Shown here: piece after piece, positions 16,118 to 24,833 of the stretch
Numbering within the stretch: position 1 is the first letter of the stretch
Layout of the letters: each line of letters opens with the position of its first letter
Assembly (NCBI GenBank): GCA_027064165.1
Contig: JAMOQE010000055.1
Location: 1-35,305, forward strand
Direction of reading: 5' to 3'
DNA length: 35,305 nucleotides
DNA from: Thermodesulfatator sp.
GTDB taxonomy: Bacteria > Desulfobacterota > Thermodesulfobacteria > Thermodesulfobacteriales > Thermodesulfobacteriaceae
Notes under the pieces: generated by a model
What the model saw: only the letters and a program-made list of their open reading frames with translations
Told to the model about the DNA's origin: nothing
Database searches by the model: none
Program-made: the position numbers and the translations under genes

Positions 16118-17173
16118 ATGATAAATCCTTTTTTACAGGAAGATCTTGAATTTATTGCCAAAAAACTTTTTCCTTTTTTTAATTTTTTTAAAAATCAGAA
16201 AATTTTTATTACAGGAGGTACGGGTTTTTTTGGAAAATGGTTTTTGGAAACTTTTATTTATTTAAATGAAGTATTTCAACTTAATATAGAAATATTTGTA
16301 CTTACCCGAAATTACTACAAATTTAAAGAAAAATTTGAAAGACTTGCTACTTATAAAAAATTTACATTTATTGAAGGGGATGTAAAAAATTTTGAATTTT
16401 TTAAAGGAAAATTTTTAGCTGTAATTCACATGGCTGCAACAAGTGCAGAAGAAACTTTTAAAGGAGAAGATGAATTGGCAAAATTTGAAACTGTAGTAGA
16501 TGGAACAAGGAGGGTCCTTGAATTTACAAGAATAAATCAAGTGCCTTATTTTCTTTTCACGAGTTCAGGAGCGGTATATGGAAAACACAATCATCCTGTA
16601 AGGGAAGATTATCTAATTGCCCCTCCCTGCAATAGTATAAAATCAGTATGGGGTACGGCAAAAAGGACAGCAGAATTTTTAGTTAGTTATTATGGAGAAA
16701 AAAAGAATATAGAAACAAGAATTGCAAGATGTTTTTCTTTTCTTGGACCTTATCTTCCTCTTAATATCCATTATGCAGCAGGCAATTTTTTAAAAGATGC
16801 CCTTAAAGGTGGACCTATTGTAGTTAAAGGAACTGGGAATGATGTAAGAAGTTATCTCTATCCTGCAGATTTAATAGTATGGTTAATCACAATCCTTATA
16901 AAAGGAGAAAAAAATTCAGTATACAATGTAGGTTCTGATCAAAAAGTAACAATTAAAGAACTTGCAGAGCTTATTAAAAAAAAAGCAAAAGTAAAAGAAA
17001 TAAAGTTAGAAAAAAGAAAAATAATAAAAGGTGCTACAGCGCTTTCTTTTTATGTACCTTCTATAGAAAAAGCAAAAAAAGAGCTTGGTTTAAAAGTATT
17101 CACTCCACTTGAGAAAGCAATTGAAAAAACTTTACAATTTTACAAACAATTTTATAAAAATGGCAGGGATTAA
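16118..17173 (+). CDS. NAD-dependent epimerase/dehydratase (extended SDR) with Trp at the catalytic Tyr position
   Basis: A 351-residue extended SDR, as in nucleotide-sugar epimerases and dehydratases. ITGGTGFFGKW (31-41) is the NAD site, FTSSGAVYG holds the catalytic Ser, and ARCFSFLGPYLPL and RSYLYPADL are typical of sugar-nucleotide SDRs. The Tyr-xxx-Lys pair reads W178-GTA-K182, so the catalytic Tyr is Trp. This would be expected to abolish or strongly change oxidoreduction. No ribosome site is obvious before the ATG. The gene is strongly A/T-biased, as is the sulfotransferase gene after it. It could be a binding protein, an isomerase using another residue, or a decayed epimerase. Confidence 0.8.
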   Translation: MINPFLQEDLEFIAKKLFPFFNFFKNQKIFITGGTGFFGKWFLETFIYLNEVFQLNIEIFVLTRNYYKFKEKFERLATYKKFTFIEGDVKNFEFFKGKFLAVIHMAATSAEETFKGEDELAKFETVVDGTRRVLEFTRINQVPYFLFTSSGAVYGKHNHPVREDYLIAPPCNSIKSVWGTAKRTAEFLVSYYGEKKNIETRIARCFSFLGPYLPLNIHYAAGNFLKDALKGGPIVVKGTGNDVRSYLYPADLIVWLITILIKGEKNSVYNVGSDQKVTIKELAELIKKKAKVKEIKLEKRKIIKGATALSFYVPSIEKAKKELGLKVFTPLEKAIEKTLQFYKQFYKNGRD

Positions 17174-17176
17174 CAA

Positions 17177-18019
17177 ATGAATTGGAGTAATTTAGAAAAG
17201 ATGAAACTTGTTTTTGCAATAGGTTCACCCAAATCAGGCACTACTTTTCTTCAAATGATTTTAAATAACCATCCAGAGGTTTCATGTGCTCCTGAGGTTG
17301 CCTTTTCGTCTTTTTTTAAAAAATTGCAACAAATTTTTGAAGAGTTAAACCAAACTTTTGAAGATATTGATAAAAAAACTGCAAGGCAGGGTCCGGTACA
17401 GATAAAAGAAGCGGAAATTTTGGATGTTTATAGATTTATAGTAAAAAAAATTGCCTATCTTGGAGCAAAAGGGAGAACTGTGAAGTGGTATGGTTTAAAT
17501 GAAAATGAAATACTTATATATGATAAATTTAAGCTGTACAGTGAGCTTTTTCCTGAGAGTAAATTTATAGTAATTGTAAGAGATCCAAGATCTATTGCAG
17601 TCTCTTCCTGGTATCATAATTTAAGAACTCAAAAAAATTTTAAAGATAATGTTGGAAGTTTAGAAAATTGGTGCCAAGTTGTAGGGAAAATCTGGAAAAA
17701 AGAACAAACTGCTCTTTTAAATTTTGCTAAAGAACCTCTTTCAAAGGATAAGCTTTTTATCTGTAGATATGAAGATTTGGTGCTTTTTCCTTTGAAATGG
17801 TATACTCACATTTTTGAATTTTTAAATGTAGATACAAGAGAGGATATAATAAAACAAATTATTGAAAACACTTCTTTTAAAAAGTTTCAAGATGGTAAAT
17901 TTTTCAGAAAAGCAAGCATAGATGAGTGGAAAGAAGTGCTTTCATCTTTAGCTATTAAATTTATAGAAAAAGAATGCGCCCACATTATGCAACTTTTTGA
18001 ATATGAATTACTTTATTGA
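17177..18019 (+). CDS. PAPS-dependent sulfotransferase
   Basis: A 280-residue sulfotransferase-family protein. IGSPKSGTTFLQ (16-27) is the 5'-phosphosulfate loop of PAPS binding. IVIVRDPRSIAVS is the 3'-phosphate motif with the conserved Arg and Ser. The C-terminal part has FFRKASIDEWKE, like the family's late RKG motif. AGGGA precedes the ATG by about eight bases, and the gene starts three bases after the SDR stop, so the two are co-transcribed. It probably puts sulfate on a sugar hydroxyl of the glycan made by this island; a lipid or peptide acceptor is possible. PAPS supply genes are not in the window. Confidence 0.88.
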   Translation: MNWSNLEKMKLVFAIGSPKSGTTFLQMILNNHPEVSCAPEVAFSSFFKKLQQIFEELNQTFEDIDKKTARQGPVQIKEAEILDVYRFIVKKIAYLGAKGRTVKWYGLNENEILIYDKFKLYSELFPESKFIVIVRDPRSIAVSSWYHNLRTQKNFKDNVGSLENWCQVVGKIWKKEQTALLNFAKEPLSKDKLFICRYEDLVLFPLKWYTHIFEFLNVDTREDIIKQIIENTSFKKFQDGKFFRKASIDEWKEVLSSLAIKFIEKECAHIMQLFEYELLY

Positions 18020-18107
18020 TAATCTCCCTCGGTTTTCGTCAGTTGGTTCTAAAATTTTTTCTCTCTCTTCCGATAAAAAAATATAAAAATTATATCAGGG
18101 AGTAATT

Positions 18108-18863
18108 ATGAAAATTCTTGCTATAATTCAAGCACGGAAGGATTCTTCCAGATTTCCAAATAAAGTTCTTTCTAAGCTTTGTGGGCTTACTACCTTAGAG
18201 CATGTCATCTTTCGGACATTGAAGTGTAAATTAATTGACACAATAGTTCTTGCTACCCCAAATAGAAAAGAAGATGACGAAATAGCCAGAACTGGCAAAA
18301 AATGGGGGATAGAAGTTTTCAGAGGAAGTAAAGAACCTTTAACCAGATTTTATGAAGTTGTTAAAATTTACAATCCCCAGCATATTATTAGAATAAAAGC
18401 AGACTGCCCCGCAATAGATCCTGAAGTAATTGACATAGCAATTTGTAGCCACCTTTCTAAAAATGCTCATTACACTACAAATACCATTTACCGAAGCTAT
18501 CCAGTGGGCTATGATGTGGAAATTTTTTCCTATAAAGCTCTTACATGGCTTCATTATAATTCTCATCACCCTGTAGAAAGAGAACATATAAGTCTTAAGT
18601 TTGAAAAATTTTGTCCTTTTCCGATAAATCACTTTGGTTTAAAAACTAAAAATAACAACTTAGCTTCTCTTAGACTAACTATTGACTATAAAGAAGACTA
18701 TAAAGTAATGCAAATCCTTTTTAATGAGCTTTATCCTAAAAATCCTCTCTTCGGATTAAAAGAAGTCAAGAAGTTCGCAGAGGCTCATTCAGAAGTCTTC
18801 AAAATTAATTCTCACATTCCTCCTAATGCAGGAATTTTAAAAGATTTTGCCAAAGTAAACTAA
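18108..18863 (+). CDS. SpsF-like CMP-sugar-type cytidylyltransferase
   Basis: A 251-residue member of the SpsF/CMP-Kdo-synthetase-like family. The N-terminal signature QARKDSSRFPNKVL (8-21) is the nucleotide loop. RIKADCPAIDPEVID carries the metal-binding Asp region, and LRLTIDY is conserved late. CAGGGAG lies about seven bases before the ATG. In Bacillus, spsF is paired with spsE (a NeuB homologue), and here a NeuB-like fusion is found on the minus strand, so it may activate the keto-acid sugar that enzyme makes. The sugar is not identifiable. An 88-base AT-rich gap separates it from the sulfotransferase gene; I saw no hairpin or strong promoter there. Confidence 0.78.
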   Translation: MKILAIIQARKDSSRFPNKVLSKLCGLTTLEHVIFRTLKCKLIDTIVLATPNRKEDDEIARTGKKWGIEVFRGSKEPLTRFYEVVKIYNPQHIIRIKADCPAIDPEVIDIAICSHLSKNAHYTTNTIYRSYPVGYDVEIFSYKALTWLHYNSHHPVEREHISLKFEKFCPFPINHFGLKTKNNNLASLRLTIDYKEDYKVMQILFNELYPKNPLFGLKEVKKFAEAHSEVFKINSHIPPNAGILKDFAKVN

Positions 18864-18931
18864 AAATTTTCATAAGGCATAAAATTTGCTTTCAAATTTA
18901 AAAAAACAAAAAGAAAGGCAGGTGATAAAAA

Positions 18932-19708
18932 ATGAAGGTGGTAATACTTGCTGGAGGTTTTGGGACAAGGCTTAGTGAGGAAACCCATTTAAAACCCAAA
19001 CCAATGGTAGAAATAGGAGGAAAACCAATTCTCTGGCACATTATGAAGATTTATTCTGCCTATGGATTTAATGAATTTATTATATGCCTGGGCTACAAGG
19101 GCTACATGATCAAAGAGTTTTTTGCAAATTATTTTCTTTACATGGCAGATGTAACAATTGATCTTTCAAACAATAGTATAGAAGTACACAATGCCAAGGC
19201 AGAACCATGGAAGGTGACCCTTGTTGATACAGGGCTTTACACTCAGACAGGAGGAAGAATAAAGAGAATTAAGTCTTATGTGGGAAATGAGACTTTTATG
19301 CTTACTTATGGAGATGGAGTTGCAGATGTGAATATAAAAGAGCTTTTAGAATTTCATAAAAAGCATGGAAAGCTTGCAACAGTTACAGCAGTGCAGCCTC
19401 CTGGTAGATTTGGAGGATTAATTTTAAATGGGGGAGAAAAAGTTCTTGATTTTAGAGAAAAGCCAAAAGGAGATGGAGCCTGGATAAACGGAGGTTTTTT
19501 TGTGCTTGAACCTGGTGTATTTGATTATATAAAAGGAGACGATACCCCATGGGAGGCGGAACCACTTCAAAATCTTGCAAGAAATGGGGAGCTTATGGCT
19601 TATAAACACAAAGGATTCTGGCAGTGCATGGATACTTTAAGAGATAAAAATTACCTGGAAAAACTCTGGAATTCTGGGAAAGCACCCTGGAAAATTTGGA
19701 AAGATTAA
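18932..19708 (+). CDS. rfbF: glucose-1-phosphate cytidylyltransferase
   Basis: Makes CDP-glucose from glucose-1-phosphate and CTP, the first step of CDP-3,6-dideoxyhexose synthesis. The nucleotide loop [13 protein letters not shown] (6-18) with the [12 protein letters not shown] block, [11 protein letters not shown] (metal Asp), PPGRFGGL and the late [10 protein letters not shown] are diagnostic of RfbF. The 258-residue length matches the family (about 257). AGGTGAT lies six bases before the ATG. Its stop TAA shares bases with the convergent glycosyltransferase stop (TTAA). The next steps, RfbG and RfbH, are on the minus strand about 9-12 kb away, so this arm and the minus-strand arm act in one pathway. 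Confidence 0.95.
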   Translation: MKVVILAGGFGTRLSEETHLKPKPMVEIGGKPILWHIMKIYSAYGFNEFIICLGYKGYMIKEFFANYFLYMADVTIDLSNNSIEVHNAKAEPWKVTLVDTGLYTQTGGRIKRIKSYVGNETFMLTYGDGVADVNIKELLEFHKKHGKLATVTAVQPPGRFGGLILNGGEKVLDFREKPKGDGAWINGGFFVLEPGVFDYIKGDDTPWEAEPLQNLARNGELMAYKHKGFWQCMDTLRDKNYLEKLWNSGKAPWKIWKD

Positions 19709-20913
19709 ATTTTTAAAACATTTTTACATCCTTCCCCTGCCCAGCCTTTTTCAAAAATGGGTTTTACCCCTTCCGAACATGCTGCAAGAAGAGCACTGAC
19801 AATTTTTATATAATGTGACTTGAATGGACTTTCTTTTCTTTTTTCTTTTTCTGGCAAAGAGTCAAATTCTTTTTTTAAATATTTAAACTCGTCACAAAGA
19901 GCCTTAGCTAATGTTACATTTACTTTAATATACTTAGCTATAGCTGGATCGTTAATTATATCTGCTATGTCAAAAATAATTTCCCAACCTTCTTCAGGAC
20001 GAGGAGTTGTAATATATTTTCCCACTATTTCTCCAAGCAATTTAAGAGCACCCATCCGGGAAGCTATCATCTCGGAAAGTAACCTTGTCCAAAGAGGATA
20101 TTTTACAAATTTAAAAAAATTAGGAGACAATTTTTCTTTTAAAATTCCTTCTTTGTAAAGAGTTTTAAATCCTTTTATTGTTAAAAAAGTTTTCCAACCT
20201 ATATCTTCCCTTTTCCATCTTTTTGCTTCTTCTTCACCAAATGGTTTTATAGGCTCTGCTATAGGATAATCTATAACTATAGCTGGGTCATACGCAAAAA
20301 AATGAAGAATAAGTAATACATGAGCATAAGCAGTTCCTTTATAAACCTTTTTATATTGAGGGCAAATTTTATCCATTTCTTCAGTATCTATTTTAGTAAA
20401 AATGTCATGAGCTTTTCGACCCCAGATTATGGAAGTTGCCCATCCTATAAATTGATTAAATCCCATTAAATTAGCAAATTCTATTACAGTTCCTTTATAG
20501 ACTTTATGACTATGAGGAGAAAAATTGCTACGACCTATATGTACAATAGCACAATCTTCTGCTTCTTTAGAATTTAATACTTTCCATACAATAGGTAAAG
20601 TGTTTTCTAATAACAGATCGTCGTCTCCAAACTCCCAAATAAATTCACTCTCTACCCGGGAAGCTATTTCAGAAGGAATAGGAATAATCTCTCCTGAACG
20701 ATACCACTTGGGTGTTCTATAAGAAATAATAAACTCAAATTCTTTACATAATTTTTTCAAAACCTTAGGGGTTTCATCAGAAGAATAATTGTCAATTATG
20801 AAGATTATAATAGGCAAGTTAAACTTTTTTATTTCTTGAGCAATTCTTTTTACACATAACTCAAGCATTCGCGATCTATTCCAGGTTCTTATTTGAACCC
20901 TTAGTTTTCTCAT
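19705..20913 (-). CDS. GT-A-type glycosyltransferase (copy B of an inverted pair)
   Basis: A 402-residue paralogue of the plus-strand gene at 13798. Shared blocks are IRTWNRS (8-14), [15 protein letters not shown], metal-binding GDDD (96-99), [17 protein letters not shown] and FEKGWAGEG. It has an extra segment of about 15 residues after SEMIASR and a different acceptor-side region. AGGAAGGAT lies a few bases before the ATG. It is the last gene of a minus-strand operon (Nudix, C-methyltransferase, small membrane protein, this gene), with only 12 bases to the preceding gene. It probably adds a different sugar from copy A, since the middle regions have diverged. Substrate is unknown. Confidence 0.75.
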   Translation of the reverse strand: MRKLRVQIRTWNRSRMLELCVKRIAQEIKKFNLPIIIFIIDNYSSDETPKVLKKLCKEFEFIISYRTPKWYRSGEIIPIPSEIASRVESEFIWEFGDDDLLLENTLPIVWKVLNSKEAEDCAIVHIGRSNFSPHSHKVYKGTVIEFANLMGFNQFIGWATSIIWGRKAHDIFTKIDTEEMDKICPQYKKVYKGTAYAHVLLILHFFAYDPAIVIDYPIAEPIKPFGEEEAKRWKREDIGWKTFLTIKGFKTLYKEGILKEKLSPNFFKFVKYPLWTRLLSEMIASRMGALKLLGEIVGKYITTPRPEEGWEIIFDIADIINDPAIAKYIKVNVTLAKALCDEFKYLKKEFDSLPEKEKRKESPFKSHYIKIVSALLAACSEGVKPIFEKGWAGEGCKNVLKI

Positions 20914-20925
20914 TTCTATCCTTCC

Positions 20926-21252
20926 TTATTTTCCTAAGGTTACGAGTATCATCCCTGTGGTTATTCCCAAAATTCCTATCCATTGAAAAATATTCAAATT
21001 TTCTTTTAACCATAAACAAAAAACAAATTGAGTTAAAAGAAAAGCTCCTCCTGCTCCGAGAGCAAGGGCTACATTGGGAGATATACTTCTGTAAAGTAAC
21101 ATAAGAAGCCACATACTTGAAAATCCAAAGAGATTTCCCAACAAAAAACCGGTTATCCATTTCTCCTTACTTATACTACCCCACTTAAAAAATACCTGAG
21201 CTAAAACCTGCATTATCCAGAAAATCGTTAAATATACTGTTGTCTTTATCAT
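20926..21252 (-). CDS. small DMT/SMR-superfamily membrane protein
   Basis: A 108-residue protein with four predicted hydrophobic helices (about 4-22, 33-52, 62-81, 86-106) in the inner membrane. The pattern SISPNVALALGAGGAF and the final helix GITTGMILVTLG resemble EmrE/ArnE-type half-transporters of the drug/metabolite superfamily. In glycan clusters such proteins are candidate undecaprenyl-phosphate-sugar flippases. It sits between a C-methyltransferase and a glycosyltransferase in the same operon, which suits a lipid-linked sugar step. Drug efflux is the alternative. These proteins usually act as dimers; no partner gene is adjacent. Confidence 0.7.
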   Translation of the reverse strand: MIKTTVYLTIFWIMQVLAQVFFKWGSISKEKWITGFLLGNLFGFSSMWLLMLLYRSISPNVALALGAGGAFLLTQFVFCLWLKENLNIFQWIGILGITTGMILVTLGK

Positions 21253-21270
21253 ACCCCGAAACTTCAGCTT

Positions 21271-22404
21271 TTATAATTCCTTTAGTTTTAATCCCTCTAC
21301 TACTGCTATTTTTTTTACATCTTTGAAATTTTTTTGCAAAATTTGTACTACTTCTTCTGAATAACTTCCTGCCATAACTATTACTGCTTTAATAAGCTTC
21401 TCCTTTAAAATCTCAGGAGGATAAATAAAAAGGTTGGTAACAGGGGTATATTTCCCCTGCTTAAAAAGTGCTGAATCAATAACTCCGTAAATTTTATTAG
21501 CAATACCAGTAAGAGAAAGTATGACAAGTGCCTGATGCCCTGCTCCCCAAACCATTACCTCTTCTTTTTTATAATCCTTCAAAAATTTCTCCAAGGACTC
21601 TTTTAACTTTTCTAATTCCTCCTGCCAATCTCTTAAGTCGTACGCTTCTCGTTTTTTTACCACCGCTGAAATAATGTAATTATGCCAAATTACCCCTATC
21701 TCAAGCACTTCAAATCCATTTATCCGCAAAGTTTGTTCTAAAGTCTCCAAAGTGAAGTAAAAAATGTGATCAGGAATAAACTCGGTAAGCATTTTCTTTT
21801 CCAAAATCATTTCAAAATTAGGTACCTCTACAAGACCTATAGCTCCGGGTTTTAGATTATAGGCTATTCCTCTTAAAAATGTGTTTATTTCTGGTATGTG
21901 CTCCAGAAAGTTTAAAATGTAAAATCCGTCAAAGGGAGCATACTTAACCCTATGATTTTCACTAAAAATAAAGTCTCTATTCACTTTCAAACCCTTTTCC
22001 AAACAGGCTTTTACATTTTCTTCACTATATTCAATTCCATATACATCAGCTCCACACTCCTGCATAAGTTCCATAAACTCACCTTTTCCACATCCAACTT
22101 CAAGAATCTTTTTACCCATAAGTTCGTATTTTTTCAGAAACTTTTTAAACTGCTTTAGTCGGAAGTCTTTCATTTCCTGAGAATAAGCAGTAGCTCGTAT
22201 GACTTCACGATAATAAGAAACTGGCTCCCCTGCAAGCTGAACAAGTCCACACGAAGAGCATTGATAAATTTTCAAGTCAACACCTTTATCCTTAGAAAGT
22301 TCCTCTTTTCGTAAAAAAGATTGTGCTCCACAGGGCATATTCTTTAAAACCAAAATTGGTTCTTTAAAAAATGTTCCTCCACAAACTCTACACTTTTTTG
22401 TCAT
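21271..22404 (-). CDS. SAM-dependent sugar C-methyltransferase
   Basis: A 377-residue three-part enzyme matching deoxysugar C-methyltransferases (the NovU/EryBIII/TylC3 type). The N-terminal zinc site is C5-C8 and C49-C52 (CRVCGG, CSSCG). The SAM domain has ILEVGCGKGEFMELM (about 100-114) and ILNFLEHI. The C-terminal Rossmann-like domain holds VMVWGAGHQALVIL. These enzymes methylate the 3-carbon of 4-keto-6-deoxy nucleotide sugars. RfbF, RfbG and RfbH in this island make such substrates, so a branched CDP- or dTDP-sugar is likely. The gene starts two bases after the Nudix gene. Its place in the pathway relative to the TPP enzyme is not clear. Confidence 0.88.
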   Translation of the reverse strand: MTKKCRVCGGTFFKEPILVLKNMPCGAQSFLRKEELSKDKGVDLKIYQCSSCGLVQLAGEPVSYYREVIRATAYSQEMKDFRLKQFKKFLKKYELMGKKILEVGCGKGEFMELMQECGADVYGIEYSEENVKACLEKGLKVNRDFIFSENHRVKYAPFDGFYILNFLEHIPEINTFLRGIAYNLKPGAIGLVEVPNFEMILEKKMLTEFIPDHIFYFTLETLEQTLRINGFEVLEIGVIWHNYIISAVVKKREAYDLRDWQEELEKLKESLEKFLKDYKKEEVMVWGAGHQALVILSLTGIANKIYGVIDSALFKQGKYTPVTNLFIYPPEILKEKLIKAVIVMAGSYSEEVVQILQKNFKDVKKIAVVEGLKLKEL

Positions 22405-22406
22405 TT

Positions 22407-22913
22407 CTATTCTGGTAAAAATTCTTTGTAAGCTTTATGTACTTCAAAAAGGTTTTCTGGGCACTTGGAAAACCACTTCCACTCTCCGGGTTTTGGTTTT
22501 CCTCCTCTATACTTAATTTTTTCGTCAGGAGGAGAAAGAAGTTTACACTCAAAAAGAAAAGAGATAAAGTGCCCTCGCTCTTTAAGTTCTGGGAAGATAA
22601 ATTCTTTTATTGCAAGAAGATGGAGATTACAACTTACCTCAGCTCCAAGTTCCATTTCTGCCACCTTTTTAATCCTTTGAGCCATAGTTTCTTTATAGCG
22701 AATAACTCCTCCTGGAATATGCCAACCCGGTTTAAAATGATACATTCCCTCTCTCCAGGTAAGAAGCACCCTCCCTTTTTCGTCCTTTATAAGTAAATCC
22801 ACATTCACTATAGGAGTAACACTGGAAACCCATAAAAACAATTCCTCTCCCAACCCTTCTTCTGGAGTTTTTACAATCTGTTTTAGTAAATCAATTACTT
22901 CTTTTAAATTCAT
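22407..22913 (-). CDS. Nudix hydrolase, GDP-mannose mannosyl hydrolase-like
   Basis: A 168-residue Nudix-fold protein. The box reads GVIRYKE, then degenerate KVAEMELGA, so the canonical REUXEE glutamates are mostly lost. GDP-mannose mannosyl hydrolases have the same kind of change (RLTMAELG), and WHIPGG and the C-terminal WKWFSKCP resemble that group. The role is probably hydrolysis or control of a nucleotide sugar in the island, with C-O rather than P-O cleavage if the analogy holds. First gene of the minus-strand Nudix-methyltransferase-SMR-glycosyltransferase operon, with a candidate promoter about 20-45 bases upstream. The substrate need not be GDP-mannose. Confidence 0.75.
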   Translation of the reverse strand: MNLKEVIDLLKQIVKTPEEGLGEELFLWVSSVTPIVNVDLLIKDEKGRVLLTWREGMYHFKPGWHIPGGVIRYKETMAQRIKKVAEMELGAEVSCNLHLLAIKEFIFPELKERGHFISFLFECKLLSPPDEKIKYRGGKPKPGEWKWFSKCPENLFEVHKAYKEFLPE

Positions 22914-22931
22914 ACCTAAATTTATTACTTA

Positions 22932-22959
22932 CTTATATACAATTAAATCTATTTTCCAA
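22932..22959 (-). promoter_or_regulatory. candidate promoter for the Nudix-methyltransferase-glycosyltransferase operon
   Basis: Minus-strand TTGGAA (22959-22954) and TATAAG (22937-22932) with a 16-base spacer in the 125-base gap between the TPP-enzyme stop and the Nudix start. Weak -35 box. I saw nothing else in this gap. Confidence 0.35.
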
Positions 22960-23038
22960 GCTCTACTCCCGATTCTATTTCAAACCTTCCAAGCCTATTT
23001 TTAATACCCCTTTTGTCTCCTTAATTTTTTACTTTTTT

Positions 23039-24823
23039 TCAAAACCTGAACTCCATCTCAAGTACTTCTTTATCTAAAAACGGATACATGTCTTCCATGG
23101 GAAGGCTCATCATTTTTCCGTCTGGAAGTTTTTTAGATGCTACCCTTGGCTTCGTTTCTCCCTCCTCACATAAAACCTCGCAAACAATAGGACCCTCTGC
23201 CTCAAGCACTTCTCTCACCTTTTCTTTAATCCCCTCCTGATTTTCTATTAAATAAGTCTTTATTCCAAAAGCCTCTGCTACCTTTCTCACAGAAGGAAGG
23301 GTCATTCCGCTCTCCGGTGTGCTTGCAACGAATTTTCCAAAAAAACGCCTTTGAGTGGCCCTGATAGAAGCATACCCCCCATTATTAAGCACAAAAAACT
23401 TAATAGGTAATTTCAGCCTCCTTACCACCTCAAGCTCCTGAATGTTTAAGAAAAAGCCCCCGTCTCCGTTTATGCAGATCGTTCGTTTTCTACCGGAGGC
23501 AATACATGCTCCTATGCTTGCTGGGAGTCCAAAACCCATTGCTCCAAGCCCAGGGCTATTTAAAACCCTAACTCCCTCTGGCACCCGAAAAGCCTGCATG
23601 GTCCTCTCACTGCATCCCCCCGAAGAGCCCGGCACAAGCACATTCCCCTCTTTAAGCAAATCTGAAAGCGCATCTATAAGCACATAGTCTATCACCTTTC
23701 CCTTATGCTCATAATATTCCTTTTCCACTACAGGATACTTTCTCTTCCACTCCCTTATTTTTTCAAACCAGGCTCGTCTGTCTTTTTTCACAATTTTATC
23801 CTTAAATTCAAGAAGTTTCTGTAAAAACACTTTCGCATCACACACCACACTTACTTCTACTGGAAACTTGAGTTTTTTTATCTCTGCGGGATCCACATCC
23901 ACCACCACTTTTTTAGCTCTTTTTGCAAAGTTTTCATATTGATAGGCAGTAATCCCCACATCAAGCCTTGCTCCTACGCTAAGCAAAAAATCAGCACTCT
24001 GAATGGCAAAATTTGCCCAGCGGGATGCAACAAGGCCAGGCCTTCCAGCAAAAAGAGGATGCTCATCTGGCAAAAAATCTACACTCTTCCATGTAGTCTG
24101 CACAGGGATTCCCAAAACTTCTATCACCTCATAAAACTCCTTCATTGCCCCTGCAAGCCTTATTCCATTCCCTGCAAGAAAAATTGGTCTTTCACTCTGA
24201 TTTAAAAGCTTTATTATCCCAAGCAACTTTTCTTCAAGCTCTTGTTCACAGGGTTTTTCAGGAGTTTCAGGAGTATAGCTTAAAAGGCTGTTCTCTTCAA
24301 CTTCTGTCCCCTGCACATCAAGAGGAATATCAATCCACACAGGACCAGGTCTCCCACTTTTTGCAAGGAAAAGTGCTTTTTCAAGATGATACCTGATTTC
24401 CTCCGGTTTCATCACAGTAATTGCATACTTTGTTATAGGCTTCACTATATCAACAATGTTTATCTCCTGAAATCCATATTGCCTGACACCGTACTGATAG
24501 GCAAGATCACTCGTTTTAACCTGTCCTGAGATAAACACCACTGGAATAGAATCTATCCACGCAGAAGCACAGCCTGTTATGGCATTCGTTCCTCCTGGTC
24601 CTGTAGTAACAAGAGCACAGCCAAAGTTATTGGTATATTGAGCATAGGCTTCAGCAGCAATGGATGCTCCCTGCTCGTGAAGGCAGCACACATACTCAAG
24701 TCCGCTTCTTCCAAGGGAATCAACTAAGTGCATTGCCCCACCACCAGGAAGCATAAAAACTGCTTTAAGCCCTCTTTCTTTTAAAAACTTAAACACAAAA
24801 TCAGATACTTTTATCTTCTCCAT
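23039..24823 (-). CDS. thiamine-diphosphate enzyme, acetolactate-synthase-like (YerE type)
   Basis: A 594-residue ThDP enzyme with the three acetohydroxyacid-synthase domains. The catalytic Glu is E50 in HEQGA, GPGGTNAITG follows, and the ThDP/Mg motif is GDGG (453-456) with NN at 480-481. No ilvN regulatory-subunit gene is adjacent and its neighbours are sugar genes. This matches O-antigen-cluster enzymes such as YerE, which add a two-carbon unit from pyruvate to C4 of CDP-3,6-dideoxy-4-ketohexose to make yersiniose-type branched sugars. RfbF, RfbG and RfbH in the same island supply that substrate. A housekeeping acetolactate synthase is possible but less likely. The best ribosome site (GGGAGG) is about 15 bases before the ATG. 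Confidence 0.82.
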   Translation of the reverse strand: MEKIKVSDFVFKFLKERGLKAVFMLPGGGAMHLVDSLGRSGLEYVCCLHEQGASIAAEAYAQYTNNFGCALVTTGPGGTNAITGCASAWIDSIPVVFISGQVKTSDLAYQYGVRQYGFQEINIVDIVKPITKYAITVMKPEEIRYHLEKALFLAKSGRPGPVWIDIPLDVQGTEVEENSLLSYTPETPEKPCEQELEEKLLGIIKLLNQSERPIFLAGNGIRLAGAMKEFYEVIEVLGIPVQTTWKSVDFLPDEHPLFAGRPGLVASRWANFAIQSADFLLSVGARLDVGITAYQYENFAKRAKKVVVDVDPAEIKKLKFPVEVSVVCDAKVFLQKLLEFKDKIVKKDRRAWFEKIREWKRKYPVVEKEYYEHKGKVIDYVLIDALSDLLKEGNVLVPGSSGGCSERTMQAFRVPEGVRVLNSPGLGAMGFGLPASIGACIASGRKRTICINGDGGFFLNIQELEVVRRLKLPIKFFVLNNGGYASIRATQRRFFGKFVASTPESGMTLPSVRKVAEAFGIKTYLIENQEGIKEKVREVLEAEGPIVCEVLCEEGETKPRVASKKLPDGKMMSLPMEDMYPFLDKEVLEMEFRF

Positions 24824-24833
24824 TTTTTACTCT

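Noticed and set aside
23039-24823. Housekeeping acetolactate synthase (ilvB)
   Set aside because: No ilvN or other branched-chain amino-acid gene is adjacent and all neighbours are sugar genes; a YerE-like role fits better, though phylogeny would be needed.
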